Source of the DNA: Aquibium oceanicum
Lineage (GTDB): Bacteria; Pseudomonadota; Alphaproteobacteria; Rhizobiales; Rhizobiaceae
Direction: 5' to 3'
DNA: 64,000 nt
Assembly: GCF_001889605.1 (NCBI RefSeq)
Contig: NZ_CP018171.1
Span: 3,494,501 to 3,558,500 of the forward strand
A program made the position numbers and the translations under genes. Shown here piece after piece: positions 8,050 through 16,845 of the stretch (the stretch's first letter is position 1; each line of letters opens with the position of its first letter). The notes under the pieces are model-generated. The model worked only from the letters and a program-made list of their open reading frames with translations, ran no database searches and was not told the origin of the DNA.

Positions 8050-9627
8050 ATGAACGTGACCGTGAAGAATCCCCCCTCCTCCGGGACCGTCGAACGTCTT
8101 GATGCCGAGGCGGTGAATTCGGCGAAGATTCGTCAGCCGCTCTATGCGCCGCGCAAGAAGATCTTTCCCAAGCGCGCCAGCGGCGGCTTCCGCCGCTTCA
8201 AGTGGCTGATCATGGCGATCACGCTCGGCATCTACTACCTGACGCCCTGGCTGCGCTGGGACCGCGGCCCCTTCGCGCCCGACCAGGCGGTGCTGATCGA
8301 CCTCGCCAACCGGCGCTTCTATTTCTTTTTCATCGAGATCTGGCCGCAGGAGTTCTTCTACGTCGCCGGCTTGCTCGTCATGGCCGGCATCGGGCTCTTT
8401 CTCGTCACCTCGACCGTCGGCCGGGCCTGGTGCGGCTACACCTGCCCGCAGACGGTCTGGGTCGATCTGTTCCTCGTCGTCGAGCGGGCGATCGAGGGCG
8501 ACCGCAATGCCCGCATCAAGCTCGATGCCGGACCATGGACGCTCGACAAGGTGGCCAAGCGGGTCTCGAAACACGCGATCTGGCTGGCGATCGCGGTTGC
8601 GACCGGCGGCGCCTGGATCTTCTATTTCGCCGACGCGCCCTCGCTGCTCGGCGACTTCCTCACAGGCAGCGCCGCCCCGGTGGCCTACATCACCGTCGCG
8701 GTGCTCACCGCCACGACCTACACCTTCGGCGGCCTGATGCGCGAGCAGGTCTGCACCTACATGTGCCCCTGGCCGCGCATCCAGGCGGCCATGCTCGACG
8801 AGCATTCTCTCACCGTCACCTACAATGACTGGCGTGGCGAACCGCGCTCCCGCCATGCCAAGAAGGCGGCTGCCGCGGGCGAGGTCGTCGGCGATTGCGT
8901 CGATTGCAACGCCTGCGTGGCGGTCTGCCCCATGGGCATCGACATCCGCGACGGTCAGCAGCTCGAATGCATCACCTGCGCGCTGTGCATCGACGCCTGC
9001 GACAGTGTCATGGACAAGGTCGGCAAGGAGCGCGGGCTGATCTCCTATGCCACGCTCAGCGATTACAATGCCAACATGGCGATCGCCACGGCCGGCGGAA
9101 CGACCGCCATCGATCCCCGCCGGGTGCGCGACGGCGGCAAGCTCTCCGACAGGATCGCGCACTTCCACCTGCGCAAGATCTTCCGTCCCCGCACCTTCAT
9201 CTATCTGGGAATCTGGACGATCGTCGGCCTTGCCCTCCTGACGGCGCTCCTGTCGCGCGACCGGCTGGAGGTCAACGTGCTGCACGACCGCAATCCGCAG
9301 TTCGTGACGCTGTCGGACGGCTCGATCCGCAACGGCTACACCGTCAAGCTGCTCAACATGATCCCCGAACCGCGCGTGATCTTCGTTTCCATCCAAGGGC
9401 TGCCCGGCGCGGTGATGACGGCGAACGGCATCGACCAGCCGGAGGGCCGCTCGCTGGCTATCCCGGTGGAGCCGGACAAGCTGCGCACGCTCAAGGTCTT
9501 CGTGCGCCAGCCGGCGCGCCACGTCGCGCACGAGACCCAGCATTTCCGCTTCGTCGTCGAGGACAAGGCAAGCTTCGAGACCGACGAATACAAGGCCACG
9601 TTCAATGCACCGGAGAGAAGACGATGA
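8050..9627 (+). CDS. ccoG: cbb3 oxidase assembly iron-sulfur protein (FixG/RdxA)
   Basis: 525-residue membrane protein with two four-cysteine clusters in CVDCNACVAVCP and CITCALCIDACD, plus CGYTCPQ and CTYMCPW motifs in the membrane region. CcoG proteins reduce Cu(II) to Cu(I) for delivery to the cbb3 oxidase. Several hydrophobic helices flank a cytosolic ferredoxin-like domain, and a periplasmic Ig-like C-terminal domain follows. The ATG at 8050 was chosen because the upstream in-frame extension would run into the FNR box region. Its stop overlaps the ccoH start (ATGA). Confidence 0.95.
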   Translation: MNVTVKNPPSSGTVERLDAEAVNSAKIRQPLYAPRKKIFPKRASGGFRRFKWLIMAITLGIYYLTPWLRWDRGPFAPDQAVLIDLANRRFYFFFIEIWPQEFFYVAGLLVMAGIGLFLVTSTVGRAWCGYTCPQTVWVDLFLVVERAIEGDRNARIKLDAGPWTLDKVAKRVSKHAIWLAIAVATGGAWIFYFADAPSLLGDFLTGSAAPVAYITVAVLTATTYTFGGLMREQVCTYMCPWPRIQAAMLDEHSLTVTYNDWRGEPRSRHAKKAAAAGEVVGDCVDCNACVAVCPMGIDIRDGQQLECITCALCIDACDSVMDKVGKERGLISYATLSDYNANMAIATAGGTTAIDPRRVRDGGKLSDRIAHFHLRKIFRPRTFIYLGIWTIVGLALLTALLSRDRLEVNVLHDRNPQFVTLSDGSIRNGYTVKLLNMIPEPRVIFVSIQGLPGAVMTANGIDQPEGRSLAIPVEPDKLRTLKVFVRQPARHVAHETQHFRFVVEDKASFETDEYKATFNAPERRR

Positions 9628-10121
9628 ACCAGCGCGGTAAGACGTCCGGCGAATTCACCGGCAGGCACATGCTCATCATCATGCTGGCCTTCTTTGGCGT
9701 GATCATCGCCGTCAACCTCACCATGGCGAGCTTCGCCAACTCCAGCTGGTCGGGGCTGGTCGTGAAGAATTCCTATGTCGCCAGCCAGGAGTTCAACGAA
9801 AAGGCGGCCGCTGGCCGGGCGCAGGCGGCACTCGGCTGGTCGGCCACCATGGCCTATGCCGACGGAGAGTTCGCCTATTCGCTGGCCGACCGGGACGGGA
9901 AGCCGGTGAGGATCGACGGCGGCGTCGTGCAGTTCCGCCGCCCGATCACCGACGTCGACGACCACTCCGTAGGTCTCACCAAGAAAGGCCGCGGACGGGC
10001 CTCCGCTGCGGTCTCCCTCGGCGACGGCGCATGGATCGTCGAGGTCGACGCGGACGCCGGCATGGAGACGCCTTTTCGCGACGTGCGGCGGGTGACGATC
10101 CGGGGCGGCGTGCTGCAATGA
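9624..10121 (+). CDS. ccoH: cbb3 oxidase assembly protein FixH
   Basis: 165-residue protein with one N-terminal membrane helix (HMLIIMLAFFGVIIAVNLTM) and a periplasmic domain, matching FixH/CcoH, which helps assemble and stabilise the cbb3 complex. It overlaps both ccoG and ccoI by 4 bases (ATGA), indicating translational coupling. Confidence 0.93.
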   Translation: MNQRGKTSGEFTGRHMLIIMLAFFGVIIAVNLTMASFANSSWSGLVVKNSYVASQEFNEKAAAGRAQAALGWSATMAYADGEFAYSLADRDGKPVRIDGGVVQFRRPITDVDDHSVGLTKKGRGRASAAVSLGDGAWIVEVDADAGMETPFRDVRRVTIRGGVLQ

Positions 10122-12388
10122 GCTGCTGCGCGCCCGGCGTCGAGACCGCCGCCGAACTGGATAAATCCGAAAGTTCCGGCCCTTCGGCGGAGGAGCTGCT
10201 GCTTTCCAGCCGTGCCGTGGGCGAAGGGCTGCGTCAGACCGACCTGTCGGTCCCGGGCGTCCACTGCGGCGCCTGCATCCATGCGATCGAGACGGCGCTG
10301 TCGAAGCTCGACGGCGTCGAAAGCGCGCGGGTGAACCTGTCGGCCCGGCGCGTGTCGGTGCGGTGGCGCGAGGATACCATGCCGCCGATCGTGGAGACGC
10401 TGAACCGAACCGGTTACGCGGCCCACCTTTTCGACGAGCTCGCCGAAGGCAAGGACCGGGCGCTCGCCGAACTGGTCCGCGCAACCGGGATTGCAGGCTT
10501 CGCCGCGGCCAACATCATGCTCCTGTCGGTGTCGGTCTGGTCAGGCGCCGAGGATGCGACACGCGACCTCTTCCACTGGATTTCCGCGCTGATAGCCCTG
10601 CCCGCGCTCTACTTCGCCGGCGGTATCTTCTACCGCTCGGCCTGGAACGCGCTGCGCCACGGCACCATGAACATGGACGTGCCAATCGCGCTCGGGGTCA
10701 CGCTTGCCTATGCGCTCAGCCTCTACGACACGATCAACCACGGCCAGGAAGCCTATTTCGACGCCGCCGTCTCGCTGCTCTTCTTCCTCCTGATCGGCCG
10801 GACGCTCGACCACGTCATGCGCGACCGGGCGCGCACCGCCGTCACCGGGCTGGCGCGTCTGGCCCCGCGCGGCGCGATGCGCCTGCGCGACGACGGCACG
10901 CGCGAATACCTGCCCGTGAACGAGATCGAACCCGGCATGCGCCTGCACGTCGCGGCCGGAGAACGCATACCGGTGGACGGCGTGGTCGCGGAAGGCGCAT
11001 CTGACCTGGACTGCGCCTTGGTGACCGGCGAGAGCGCGCCGCAATATGCCGGTGTCGGCGAAGAGGTCCGCGCCGGCATGCTGAACCTCACCGGGCCGCT
11101 GGTCCTGAAGGCGACCGCGCGTTCGCAGGATTCCTTCCTGGCCGAAATGATCCACCTGATGGGCGTCGCCGAGGGCGGGCGGGCGCGGTACCGCCGGATC
11201 GCCGACCGCGCCTCGGCGCTGTATTCGCCGGTGGTCCATCTCACCGCCCTCGTTACCTTCGTCGCCTGGTTCGCCGTCTCCGGCGATTTCCACAAGGCGA
11301 CGACCATCGCCATCGCGGTGCTGATCATCACCTGCCCCTGCGCGCTGGGGCTCGCCGTGCCGATCGTCCAGGTCGTGGCGGCGCGCCGCCTCTTCGAGGA
11401 AGGCATCATGGTCAAGGACGGGTCCGCCATGGAGCGCCTTGCCGAAATCGACCATGTCGCCTTCGACAAGACCGGGACGCTGACGATGGGCAGGTCGCGG
11501 CTGACCAACGCATCGGAGATCGGCGCTCGGACCATGGCGCTCGCCGCCAGCCTCGCGCGGCACTCCAGGCACCCGCTTTCGAAGGCGATCGTCGCCGCGG
11601 CGGGAAATCCGGTTTCCGGAATTCCGTTCGACGAAATCCGAGAGATCCCCGGCTGCGGCGTGGAAGCCGTATCGGAGGGGAGCGTCTGGCGGCTCGGACG
11701 GGCGGGATGGGCGCTCCGCGGCGACGGACGTAAGGACTTGGGGGGCGAGACAGTTCTTTCCCGCGACGGGGAAAGGCTCGCGAGGTTCGACTTCGAGGAC
11801 CAGGTGCGCACCGGCGCCGCGAGAGCCGTTGCCGATCTCCGGCAGGCGGGATGTTCCGTGGAAATCCTGTCGGGTGACGCGCGACCGTCCGTTGCCTCGC
11901 TTGCCGTCCAGATGGGCGTGGAAACCCACAGTGCCGAAATGTTGCCGGCCGGCAAGGCGGAGCGGCTGCGGGAACTCGCGGACCAGGGTCGCAAGACGAT
12001 GATGGTCGGCGACGGCCTGAACGATTCCCCTGCTCTCGCCGCCGCCCATGTGTCCATGGCACCCTCCACGGCCGCCGACATCGGTCGCAACGCTGCCGAC
12101 TTCGTGTTCCTGCGCGACAGCCTGACGGCAGCCCCGCACGCGCTGGCGGTCTCGCGCAAGGCGGGGCGGCTGATCCGGCAGAACCTCGGACTGGCGATCG
12201 TCTACAACGCGGTGGCCGTGCCGGTGGCGATATCCGGCCACGTGACGCCGCTGATAGCGGCCGTGGCGATGTCGGCCTCGTCGATCCTGGTGATTGCCAA
12301 CGCCATGCACCTCCATGTGGGGAATCGGGCCGAAGCCGAAGCTAGCCCCGCGACCGACGGGATCAAGCTCGTGGCAGGTGCGGCATGA
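10118..12388 (+). CDS. ccoI: copper-exporting P1B-type ATPase for cbb3 assembly (FixI)
   Basis: 756-residue heavy-metal P-type ATPase that moves Cu(I) across the inner membrane for insertion into CcoN. It has an N-terminal metal-binding domain with Cys50 and Cys53 (HCGACIH), the membrane CPC motif (Cys406-Pro-Cys408), the phosphorylated Asp450 in DKTGTLT, and GDGLNDSPAL in the hinge. The N-terminus MSCCAPG adds a further Cys pair typical of FixI. The ATG at 10118 overlaps the ccoH stop, and the gene end overlaps ccoS, so the start is well supported. Confidence 0.95.
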   Translation: MSCCAPGVETAAELDKSESSGPSAEELLLSSRAVGEGLRQTDLSVPGVHCGACIHAIETALSKLDGVESARVNLSARRVSVRWREDTMPPIVETLNRTGYAAHLFDELAEGKDRALAELVRATGIAGFAAANIMLLSVSVWSGAEDATRDLFHWISALIALPALYFAGGIFYRSAWNALRHGTMNMDVPIALGVTLAYALSLYDTINHGQEAYFDAAVSLLFFLLIGRTLDHVMRDRARTAVTGLARLAPRGAMRLRDDGTREYLPVNEIEPGMRLHVAAGERIPVDGVVAEGASDLDCALVTGESAPQYAGVGEEVRAGMLNLTGPLVLKATARSQDSFLAEMIHLMGVAEGGRARYRRIADRASALYSPVVHLTALVTFVAWFAVSGDFHKATTIAIAVLIITCPCALGLAVPIVQVVAARRLFEEGIMVKDGSAMERLAEIDHVAFDKTGTLTMGRSRLTNASEIGARTMALAASLARHSRHPLSKAIVAAAGNPVSGIPFDEIREIPGCGVEAVSEGSVWRLGRAGWALRGDGRKDLGGETVLSRDGERLARFDFEDQVRTGAARAVADLRQAGCSVEILSGDARPSVASLAVQMGVETHSAEMLPAGKAERLRELADQGRKTMMVGDGLNDSPALAAAHVSMAPSTAADIGRNAADFVFLRDSLTAAPHALAVSRKAGRLIRQNLGLAIVYNAVAVPVAISGHVTPLIAAVAMSASSILVIANAMHLHVGNRAEAEASPATDGIKLVAGAA

Positions 12389-12570
12389 CGGCCTTGATCT
12401 ATCTGATACCGGTGGCGCTCGCGCTCGGCGCCCTGGGGCTCGCCGCCTTTCTCTGGAGCCTGCGCAGCGGCCAGTACGAAGACCTGGACGGGGCGGCAGA
12501 GCGGATCCTTGTCGACGACGACGAACCGCCGGCTCCGCGCCGCCGATCCTCCCCCTCCGCATGCAAGTGA
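12385..12570 (+). CDS. ccoS: cbb3 oxidase maturation protein FixS
   Basis: 61-residue protein with one N-terminal membrane helix (LIYLIPVALALGALGLAAFL), then SLRSGQYEDLDGAAERIL with the conserved LxSGQYDDLxGxxxRIL pattern of CcoS, which is needed to insert heme and copper into the oxidase. It overlaps ccoI by 4 bases and closes the ccoGHIS operon. Confidence 0.93.
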   Translation: MTALIYLIPVALALGALGLAAFLWSLRSGQYEDLDGAAERILVDDDEPPAPRRRSSPSACK

Positions 12571-12649
12571 TCCGGTACACCTTCCAGCATCTGGAACGAT
12601 TCGCCGTCCCGGACTCTTTCTCCCGCAGAAGAAGACCAGGAGCCAGGCA

Positions 12650-12865
12650 ATGGACACGTACTCCAAGGGCACGAAGGTGTCCTGGCGGTGGGGCGCCCAC
12701 ACCGCCGAGGGCAGGATCTCGCGCCAGTTCACCAGCGACGTGAAACGAACGATCAAGGGCACCGAGGTGAAGCGGCACGCCTCGCAGGACGAGCCCGCCT
12801 ACATGATCGAACAGGACGACGGCGCGCGTGTCCTGAAGAGCCATTCCGAGCTGCGGAAGCTCTAA
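12650..12865 (+). CDS. DUF2945/HVA1-type TUDOR-like small protein
   Basis: 71-residue cytosolic protein with the pattern KGTKVSWRWGAHTAEGRI followed by GTEVKRHASQDEPAYMI and VLKSHSELRKL, typical of the small hypervirulence-associated-protein TUDOR family (DUF2945). Its function is unknown. The ATG at 12650 has AGGAG seven bases upstream. It lies 79 bases after ccoS in the same direction and could be read through from the fix operon. Confidence 0.78.
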   Translation: MDTYSKGTKVSWRWGAHTAEGRISRQFTSDVKRTIKGTEVKRHASQDEPAYMIEQDDGARVLKSHSELRKL

Positions 12866-12961
12866 TGCCCGGCCCCGGGGCGCCGGCCGACTGACGGCAT
12901 TCGCCGGGTCCTCGCCGACCCGCCGATCGCCGCCCATCCTCCACCCGCTCATGCGCGGACG

Positions 12962-12975
12962 TTGACTTTTGTCAA
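12962..12975. promoter_or_regulatory. FNR-like palindrome overlapping the SorC operator
   Basis: TTGACTTTTGTCAA is a perfect palindrome of the TTGAC-N4-GTCAA form, two changes away from the FNR consensus. Its right half is also the left arm of the operator pattern described at 12969-12994. It may be a weak Fnr site, part of a SorC operator, or both. The position is 33 bases upstream of the regulator start codon. Confidence 0.4.
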
Positions 12976-12994
12976 TGCCCGTGACTAATGACAA
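12969..12994. promoter_or_regulatory. putative operator A of the SorC-type regulator
   Basis: TTGTCAA at 12969-12975 and ATGACAA at 12988-12994 with an inner TGAC at 12982-12985. The same spacing and 19 of 26 identical positions recur at 20627-20652 in the mtnK/ABC promoter. Its position just before the regulator's ribosome binding site suggests autorepression. Confidence 0.65.
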
Positions 12995-13008
12995 TCGGGA
13001 GGAGGCAC

Positions 13009-13992
13009 ATGGCGTATCGTCCGGCAGAACAGATCGTCCACAAGGCCGCTTGGCTCTATTACACCCATGGCCTGCGCCAGGACGAAGTAGCCCAGCGCCT
13101 CAACATCTCGCGCGCCTCGGTCGCCCTGTACCTGCGCCGCGCGCGCGAGACGGGTGTCGTCAACATCGCTACCTCGACCCACCTTTTTCGCGAAGACATG
13201 CTGGCGCGGCGTCTTGAAGAAGTGTTCGGGCTCGAGACCGTCTGGCTGGTCGGGCGCGAGGGTTTGATTGCCGATCCCGCCGCCGAGATACCGCGGCTCG
13301 CCGCCAACGTCTTCGTCGACATGGTGGGCAATGGCGACCGGGTGGGCGTTGCCTGGGGCCGTACGGTCTACGCCATCGCCGATGCCATGGCCTATGCCGA
13401 CCGCGAAGGCGTCACGGTGGTCGAGATGTGCGGCAATCTCGGATCGCCCTATTCCTACCGGCCCGACCAGTGCACCATGGAGATCGCGCGGCGCTTCAAC
13501 GCGCGTGGACTGAACTTCTACGCCCCCCTCGTGCTCAGCACCGAAGCGCTCGCCGGCGACCTGCGCAGCGAACCGGTGATCCGCGAACAGCTCGACGGGA
13601 TCGGCAGCTGCGACATGGCGCTGTTCAGCGTCGGGACGCTCGACGCCGACAGCCACGTCATCAAGTGCGGCGCGCTGGAACTCGCGGAACTGGCACGGCT
13701 GAAGGAACTGGGGGCCGCGGGCGTCATCGCCGGGCAGATCATCGATGCCGAGGGCCGCCTGCTCGACTGCGACTACAACCGGCGTGTGATCTCGGCAGAC
13801 TTCGACGCCATCCGGGCGATTCCGCGTCGGCTCATGGTCGTGCAGGAAGACGAGAAGCTCGGGCCGCTCGAAGCGGCGATCAAAGGGCGCTTCTTCACCC
13901 ACCTGATCGTGACCTCAACCGTCGGCGCCCGCCTGCTGAAACGCGCCGGACATGACCTCGCCGGCACGACGGCGACCGAAGCGATCGCCTGA
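13009..13992 (+). CDS. SorC/DeoR-type sugar-phosphate-responsive regulator
   Basis: 327-residue transcription factor. The N-terminal helix-turn-helix lies in QDEVAQRLNISRASVALYL. The rest is a SorC sugar-binding domain, marked by GVAWGRTVYAI, VVEMCGNLG, a SVGTLD segment and GVIAGQIIDAEG. Family members bind a phosphorylated sugar and release DNA. The ATG at 13009 has GGGAGGAGG upstream. The likely effector here is the ribose or ribulose 1-phosphate intermediate made by the MtnK/MtnA/aldolase route encoded next door. An operator-like pattern precedes it and recurs in the mtnK promoter. Confidence 0.88.
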   Translation: MAYRPAEQIVHKAAWLYYTHGLRQDEVAQRLNISRASVALYLRRARETGVVNIATSTHLFREDMLARRLEEVFGLETVWLVGREGLIADPAAEIPRLAANVFVDMVGNGDRVGVAWGRTVYAIADAMAYADREGVTVVEMCGNLGSPYSYRPDQCTMEIARRFNARGLNFYAPLVLSTEALAGDLRSEPVIREQLDGIGSCDMALFSVGTLDADSHVIKCGALELAELARLKELGAAGVIAGQIIDAEGRLLDCDYNRRVISADFDAIRAIPRRLMVVQEDEKLGPLEAAIKGRFFTHLIVTSTVGARLLKRAGHDLAGTTATEAIA

Positions 13993-14042
13993 CCGACCGG
14001 TCGTCGCAAGCAACCACCAATCTTGGACCAAACGGGAAGACC

Positions 14043-16097
14043 ATGCAGAACCTCTGGAACGACAGCGACGCCCGCAAACTCGTCGAGACCTACGCGGCCA
14101 AGGGCGTATCGGAAGATCTGGCACTGCGGGTCTACACGACGCGTCTGCTGGGCGGCGAACCGCGCCTGGTGCTTCACGGTGGCGGCAACACCTCGCTGAA
14201 AACGAAGGCCTCCGACATCCTGGGGCGGGAATGGGACGTGCTGTGCGTGAAAGGCAGCGGCTGGGACATGGGCGTGATCGAGCCGGCCGGACTTCCGGCG
14301 GTAAAGCTCGACGCCCTGCTCGACGCCCGCAAGCTCGACACGCTCGGCGACGAGGCGATGGTCGCCATGCAGCGCGCCAACCTGGTCGACCCCTATGCGC
14401 CGAACCCCTCGATCGAGACCCTGCTCCACGCCTTCCTGCCACACAAATTCGTCGACCATACCCATTCGACGGCGATCCTGGCCCTCGTTGACCAGCAAGA
14501 CAGCGAGCCGCTCTGCCGCGAGGTCTTTGGCAAGCGCATGGGTTTCGTGCCCTACATCAAGCCCGGCTTCGATCTCGCCAAGGCGGCGGCCGACATCTAC
14601 GACGCGGACCCCTCGGTGGAGGGGCTGATCCTCGACAAGCACGGCATCTTCACCTTCGCCGAGGATGCCCGCACCGCTTACGACCTGATGATCGAGTTCG
14701 TCACCATGGCGGAAGACCACGTGGCGAAGAAGGGCCGGACGCCGTTCCGGCCGGTGTCCCTGCCAGCCAGTATCGCGACTCCACGCGACATCGGGCGGTA
14801 CCTGCGCGGTGCCATCGCGATCCCAGAAGGCGACGGCCGGTTCGGCCGCATGGTCTCGGATTTCCGCACATCCCCGAAGATCCTCGACTACGTGAACGCG
14901 CAGAACGCGGAGGAACTGGCGACGCGCGGCGTCTCGACGCCGGACTTGTCGATCCGCATCAAGACGGGTCCGATGGTTCTGCCCGCGCCCGAGGCGGGAA
15001 AACTCGACGGCTATGGCGAAGTGGTGCGCGAGCGCGTCGCCGGCTTTGCTGCCCGCTACCGAGACTATTTCGACACCAACGACGCGAAAGACACGGTGCC
15101 GCGCACCATGCTCGATACCATGCCGCGGCTCACGCTCGTGCAAGGCCTCGGCCTCTTCGGCCACGGCCGCAGCAAGAAGGAAGCCAGGATTGCAGCCGAC
15201 GTCGGCGAGATGCTGGTGGAGGCGGTGACGGGCGCCGAGGCGATCGGCTCCTTCCATCCCCTGCCCCTCTCCGACCTCTTCGAGCTCGAATACTGGTCTC
15301 TCGAACAGGCCAAGCTCGCCTCCAACAAGCCCAAGCCGCTCTCCGGCCAGGTCGTCGTCGTCACCGGCGGCGCCGGCGCGATCGGCGCGGCGACCGCCAG
15401 GACCTTCGCCGCGCAAGGCGCGCATGTCGTCGTGGTCGATCTCGACGCCGACAGGGCGAAGGAGACCGCGCGGACGGCCGGCAACGACGCGATCGGGGTG
15501 GGCGCCGACGTCACCGATCCGGCCGCCGTCCGCGCCGCTTTCGAGCGGGCGACGAACGTCTTCGGCGGGGTCGACATCGCGATCTCCAACGCCGGCGCGG
15601 CCTGGGAGGGCGGGATCGGCGATCTGGACGACGCGACGCTGCGCAGAAGCTTCGAACTCAACTTCTTCGCCCACCAGCACGTGGCGCAGAACGCAGTGCG
15701 CATCTTTCGCATGCAGGGCACCGGCGGCGTGCTGCTCTTCAACACGTCCAAGCAGGCGGTCAATCCCGGCCCCAACTTCGGCGCCTATGGCCTGCCCAAG
15801 GCCGCCACGCTCTTCCTGTCTCGGCAATACGCGCTGGAATACGGCAAGTTCGGCATCCGCTCCAACGCCGTCAACGCCGACCGCGTGCGCTCTGGCCTCC
15901 TGACCGATGAGATGATCGCCAGCCGCTCCAAGGCGCGCGGGCTGTCAGAGAAGGATTACATGGGCGGAAACCTGCTCGGGCTGGAAGTGCGCGCCGAAGA
16001 CGTGGCGCAGGCCTTCCTGCATCACGCGCTGGCCGAACGCACGACGGGTGACGTGACGACGGTGGATGGCGGGAACATCGCGGCGGCGTTGAGGTAA
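14043..16097 (+). CDS. bifunctional class II aldolase / short-chain dehydrogenase
   Basis: 684-residue fusion. Residues 1 to about 420 are a class II sugar-phosphate aldolase with HGGGNTSLK near the start and the zinc ligands His139 and His141 (DHTHS) and His200 (KHGIF). Residues 435-684 are a short-chain dehydrogenase with TGGAGAIG at 441-448 and the Ser569, Tyr582, Lys586 triad. The architecture is that of the RhaD-type rhamnulose-1-phosphate aldolase/lactaldehyde dehydrogenase family. No rhamnose isomerase or rhamnulose kinase is nearby, but mtnK and mtnA are, so I infer the substrate is 5-methylthioribulose or 5-deoxyribulose 1-phosphate, cleaved to dihydroxyacetone phosphate plus an aldehyde that the second domain oxidises or reduces. 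It starts 50 bases after the regulator and is probably cotranscribed with it. Confidence 0.88.
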   Translation: MQNLWNDSDARKLVETYAAKGVSEDLALRVYTTRLLGGEPRLVLHGGGNTSLKTKASDILGREWDVLCVKGSGWDMGVIEPAGLPAVKLDALLDARKLDTLGDEAMVAMQRANLVDPYAPNPSIETLLHAFLPHKFVDHTHSTAILALVDQQDSEPLCREVFGKRMGFVPYIKPGFDLAKAAADIYDADPSVEGLILDKHGIFTFAEDARTAYDLMIEFVTMAEDHVAKKGRTPFRPVSLPASIATPRDIGRYLRGAIAIPEGDGRFGRMVSDFRTSPKILDYVNAQNAEELATRGVSTPDLSIRIKTGPMVLPAPEAGKLDGYGEVVRERVAGFAARYRDYFDTNDAKDTVPRTMLDTMPRLTLVQGLGLFGHGRSKKEARIAADVGEMLVEAVTGAEAIGSFHPLPLSDLFELEYWSLEQAKLASNKPKPLSGQVVVVTGGAGAIGAATARTFAAQGAHVVVVDLDADRAKETARTAGNDAIGVGADVTDPAAVRAAFERATNVFGGVDIAISNAGAAWEGGIGDLDDATLRRSFELNFFAHQHVAQNAVRIFRMQGTGGVLLFNTSKQAVNPGPNFGAYGLPKAATLFLSRQYALEYGKFGIRSNAVNADRVRSGLLTDEMIASRSKARGLSEKDYMGGNLLGLEVRAEDVAQAFLHHALAERTTGDVTTVDGGNIAAALR

Positions 16098-16112
16098 GGT
16101 GGAGGGGCGGCG

Positions 16113-16532
16113 CTACGCCCGATCCGTCCGGCTGAAGTCGTCGCCCTTGTAGAGCAGCGGCACGCCGACGGAGCGAGCGCAGGCATAGGCGAAGCAGTCG
16201 CCGAAGTTGAGCGCTGCCGGGTGGCCGACGAGTTTGCCGTAGATCGATTGCGCATCGAGCGCCAGCGAGCCCACCTGCGGCGAAACCGGAACTTCCTCGA
16301 TCTGCATGCGTGCGAGGAACGCATCGAGTACCTGACGGACAGCATCGAACGTCGCGGGGGTCGGTCTCGAAGCGGGCGGGGTTTGCTTGCGAGCGAGAGC
16401 CAGGACCACTTCGAAGCGAACCAGCGGGGAGATGAAGAGACCGGTGGTGCTCTCCTCCAGCCGGGCAAAGATTTCCTCCCAGCCCTCCTCGACGCCGAGG
16501 ATGGCGACGATCGCCGAGGCGTCGACGAACAT
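16113..16532 (-). CDS. vapC: VapC-type PIN ribonuclease toxin
   Basis: 139-residue PIN protein. MFVDASAIVAIL carries the first catalytic Asp, the conserved Glu lies in VRFEVVLA, NFGDCFAYA holds the third acidic residue, and the end has YKGDDFSRTD. This is the classic VapC pattern; such proteins cut specific tRNA or rRNA sites. The ATG at 16532 fits the PIN start and touches the vapB stop (TGATG), indicating coupling. Its stop is only 15 bases from that of the aldolase gene, in the opposite direction. Confidence 0.88.
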   Translation of the reverse strand: MFVDASAIVAILGVEEGWEEIFARLEESTTGLFISPLVRFEVVLALARKQTPPASRPTPATFDAVRQVLDAFLARMQIEEVPVSPQVGSLALDAQSIYGKLVGHPAALNFGDCFAYACARSVGVPLLYKGDDFSRTDRA

Positions 16533-16777
16533 CAGATGTCGCCCCACATTTCGTCCATGAAACGCTTCATGTCGAAATCGGGGTCGCTCGGGCCAAGCGC
16601 GGCGATCTTCTCCTGAAGCTCGGCGATACCGGCCACGCGCGTGCGCTGCCGCTTAACGCGCTCCAGTTCGTTCTCGAGAGCGACTCGGACCGCGTCCTTC
16701 TTCGTGGTGGTCTTGAGGGCCTTTTGCAACTCGACCGCCAGGCTGTCGACAGCCTTGTCCCTGATGAACAGCGCCAT
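16532..16777 (-). CDS. vapB: VapB-type antitoxin
   Basis: 81-residue antitoxin of the PSK-type transcription factor family: MALFIRDKAVDSLAVEL, then TKKDAVRVALENELER, a DNA-binding helix pair, and an acidic C-terminal tail (DPDFDMKRFMDEMWGD) that would wrap VapC. CAGGAG lies eight bases before the ATG at 16777, so I reject the longer frame to 16885. A CCCGCGGG palindrome at 16807-16814 next to an ATATAT run is a candidate promoter/operator for autoregulation. Confidence 0.87.
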   Translation of the reverse strand: MALFIRDKAVDSLAVELQKALKTTTKKDAVRVALENELERVKRQRTRVAGIAELQEKIAALGPSDPDFDMKRFMDEMWGDI

Positions 16778-16845
16778 GAGATATCTCCTGCGAGCGCAGT
16801 ATATATCCCGCGGGAGGAACGGTAAACGCCCGGTCTTCCGCGCGC

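Noticed and set aside
10541-12994. 817-codon open frame on the minus strand opposite ccoI
   Set aside because: Runs antisense to a clear copper ATPase and through two more genes; low-complexity composition typical of third-position GC bias.
13773-15827. 684-codon open frame on the minus strand opposite the aldolase-dehydrogenase
   Set aside because: Shadow of the fusion gene, whose two domains show all catalytic residues in the plus-strand frame.
14043-16097. Reading the fused aldolase as a rhamnose pathway enzyme
   Set aside because: The architecture matches RhaD, but rhamnose isomerase, rhamnulose kinase and the two-permease rhamnose importer are absent, while mtnK and mtnA are present. 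Kept only as an alternative.
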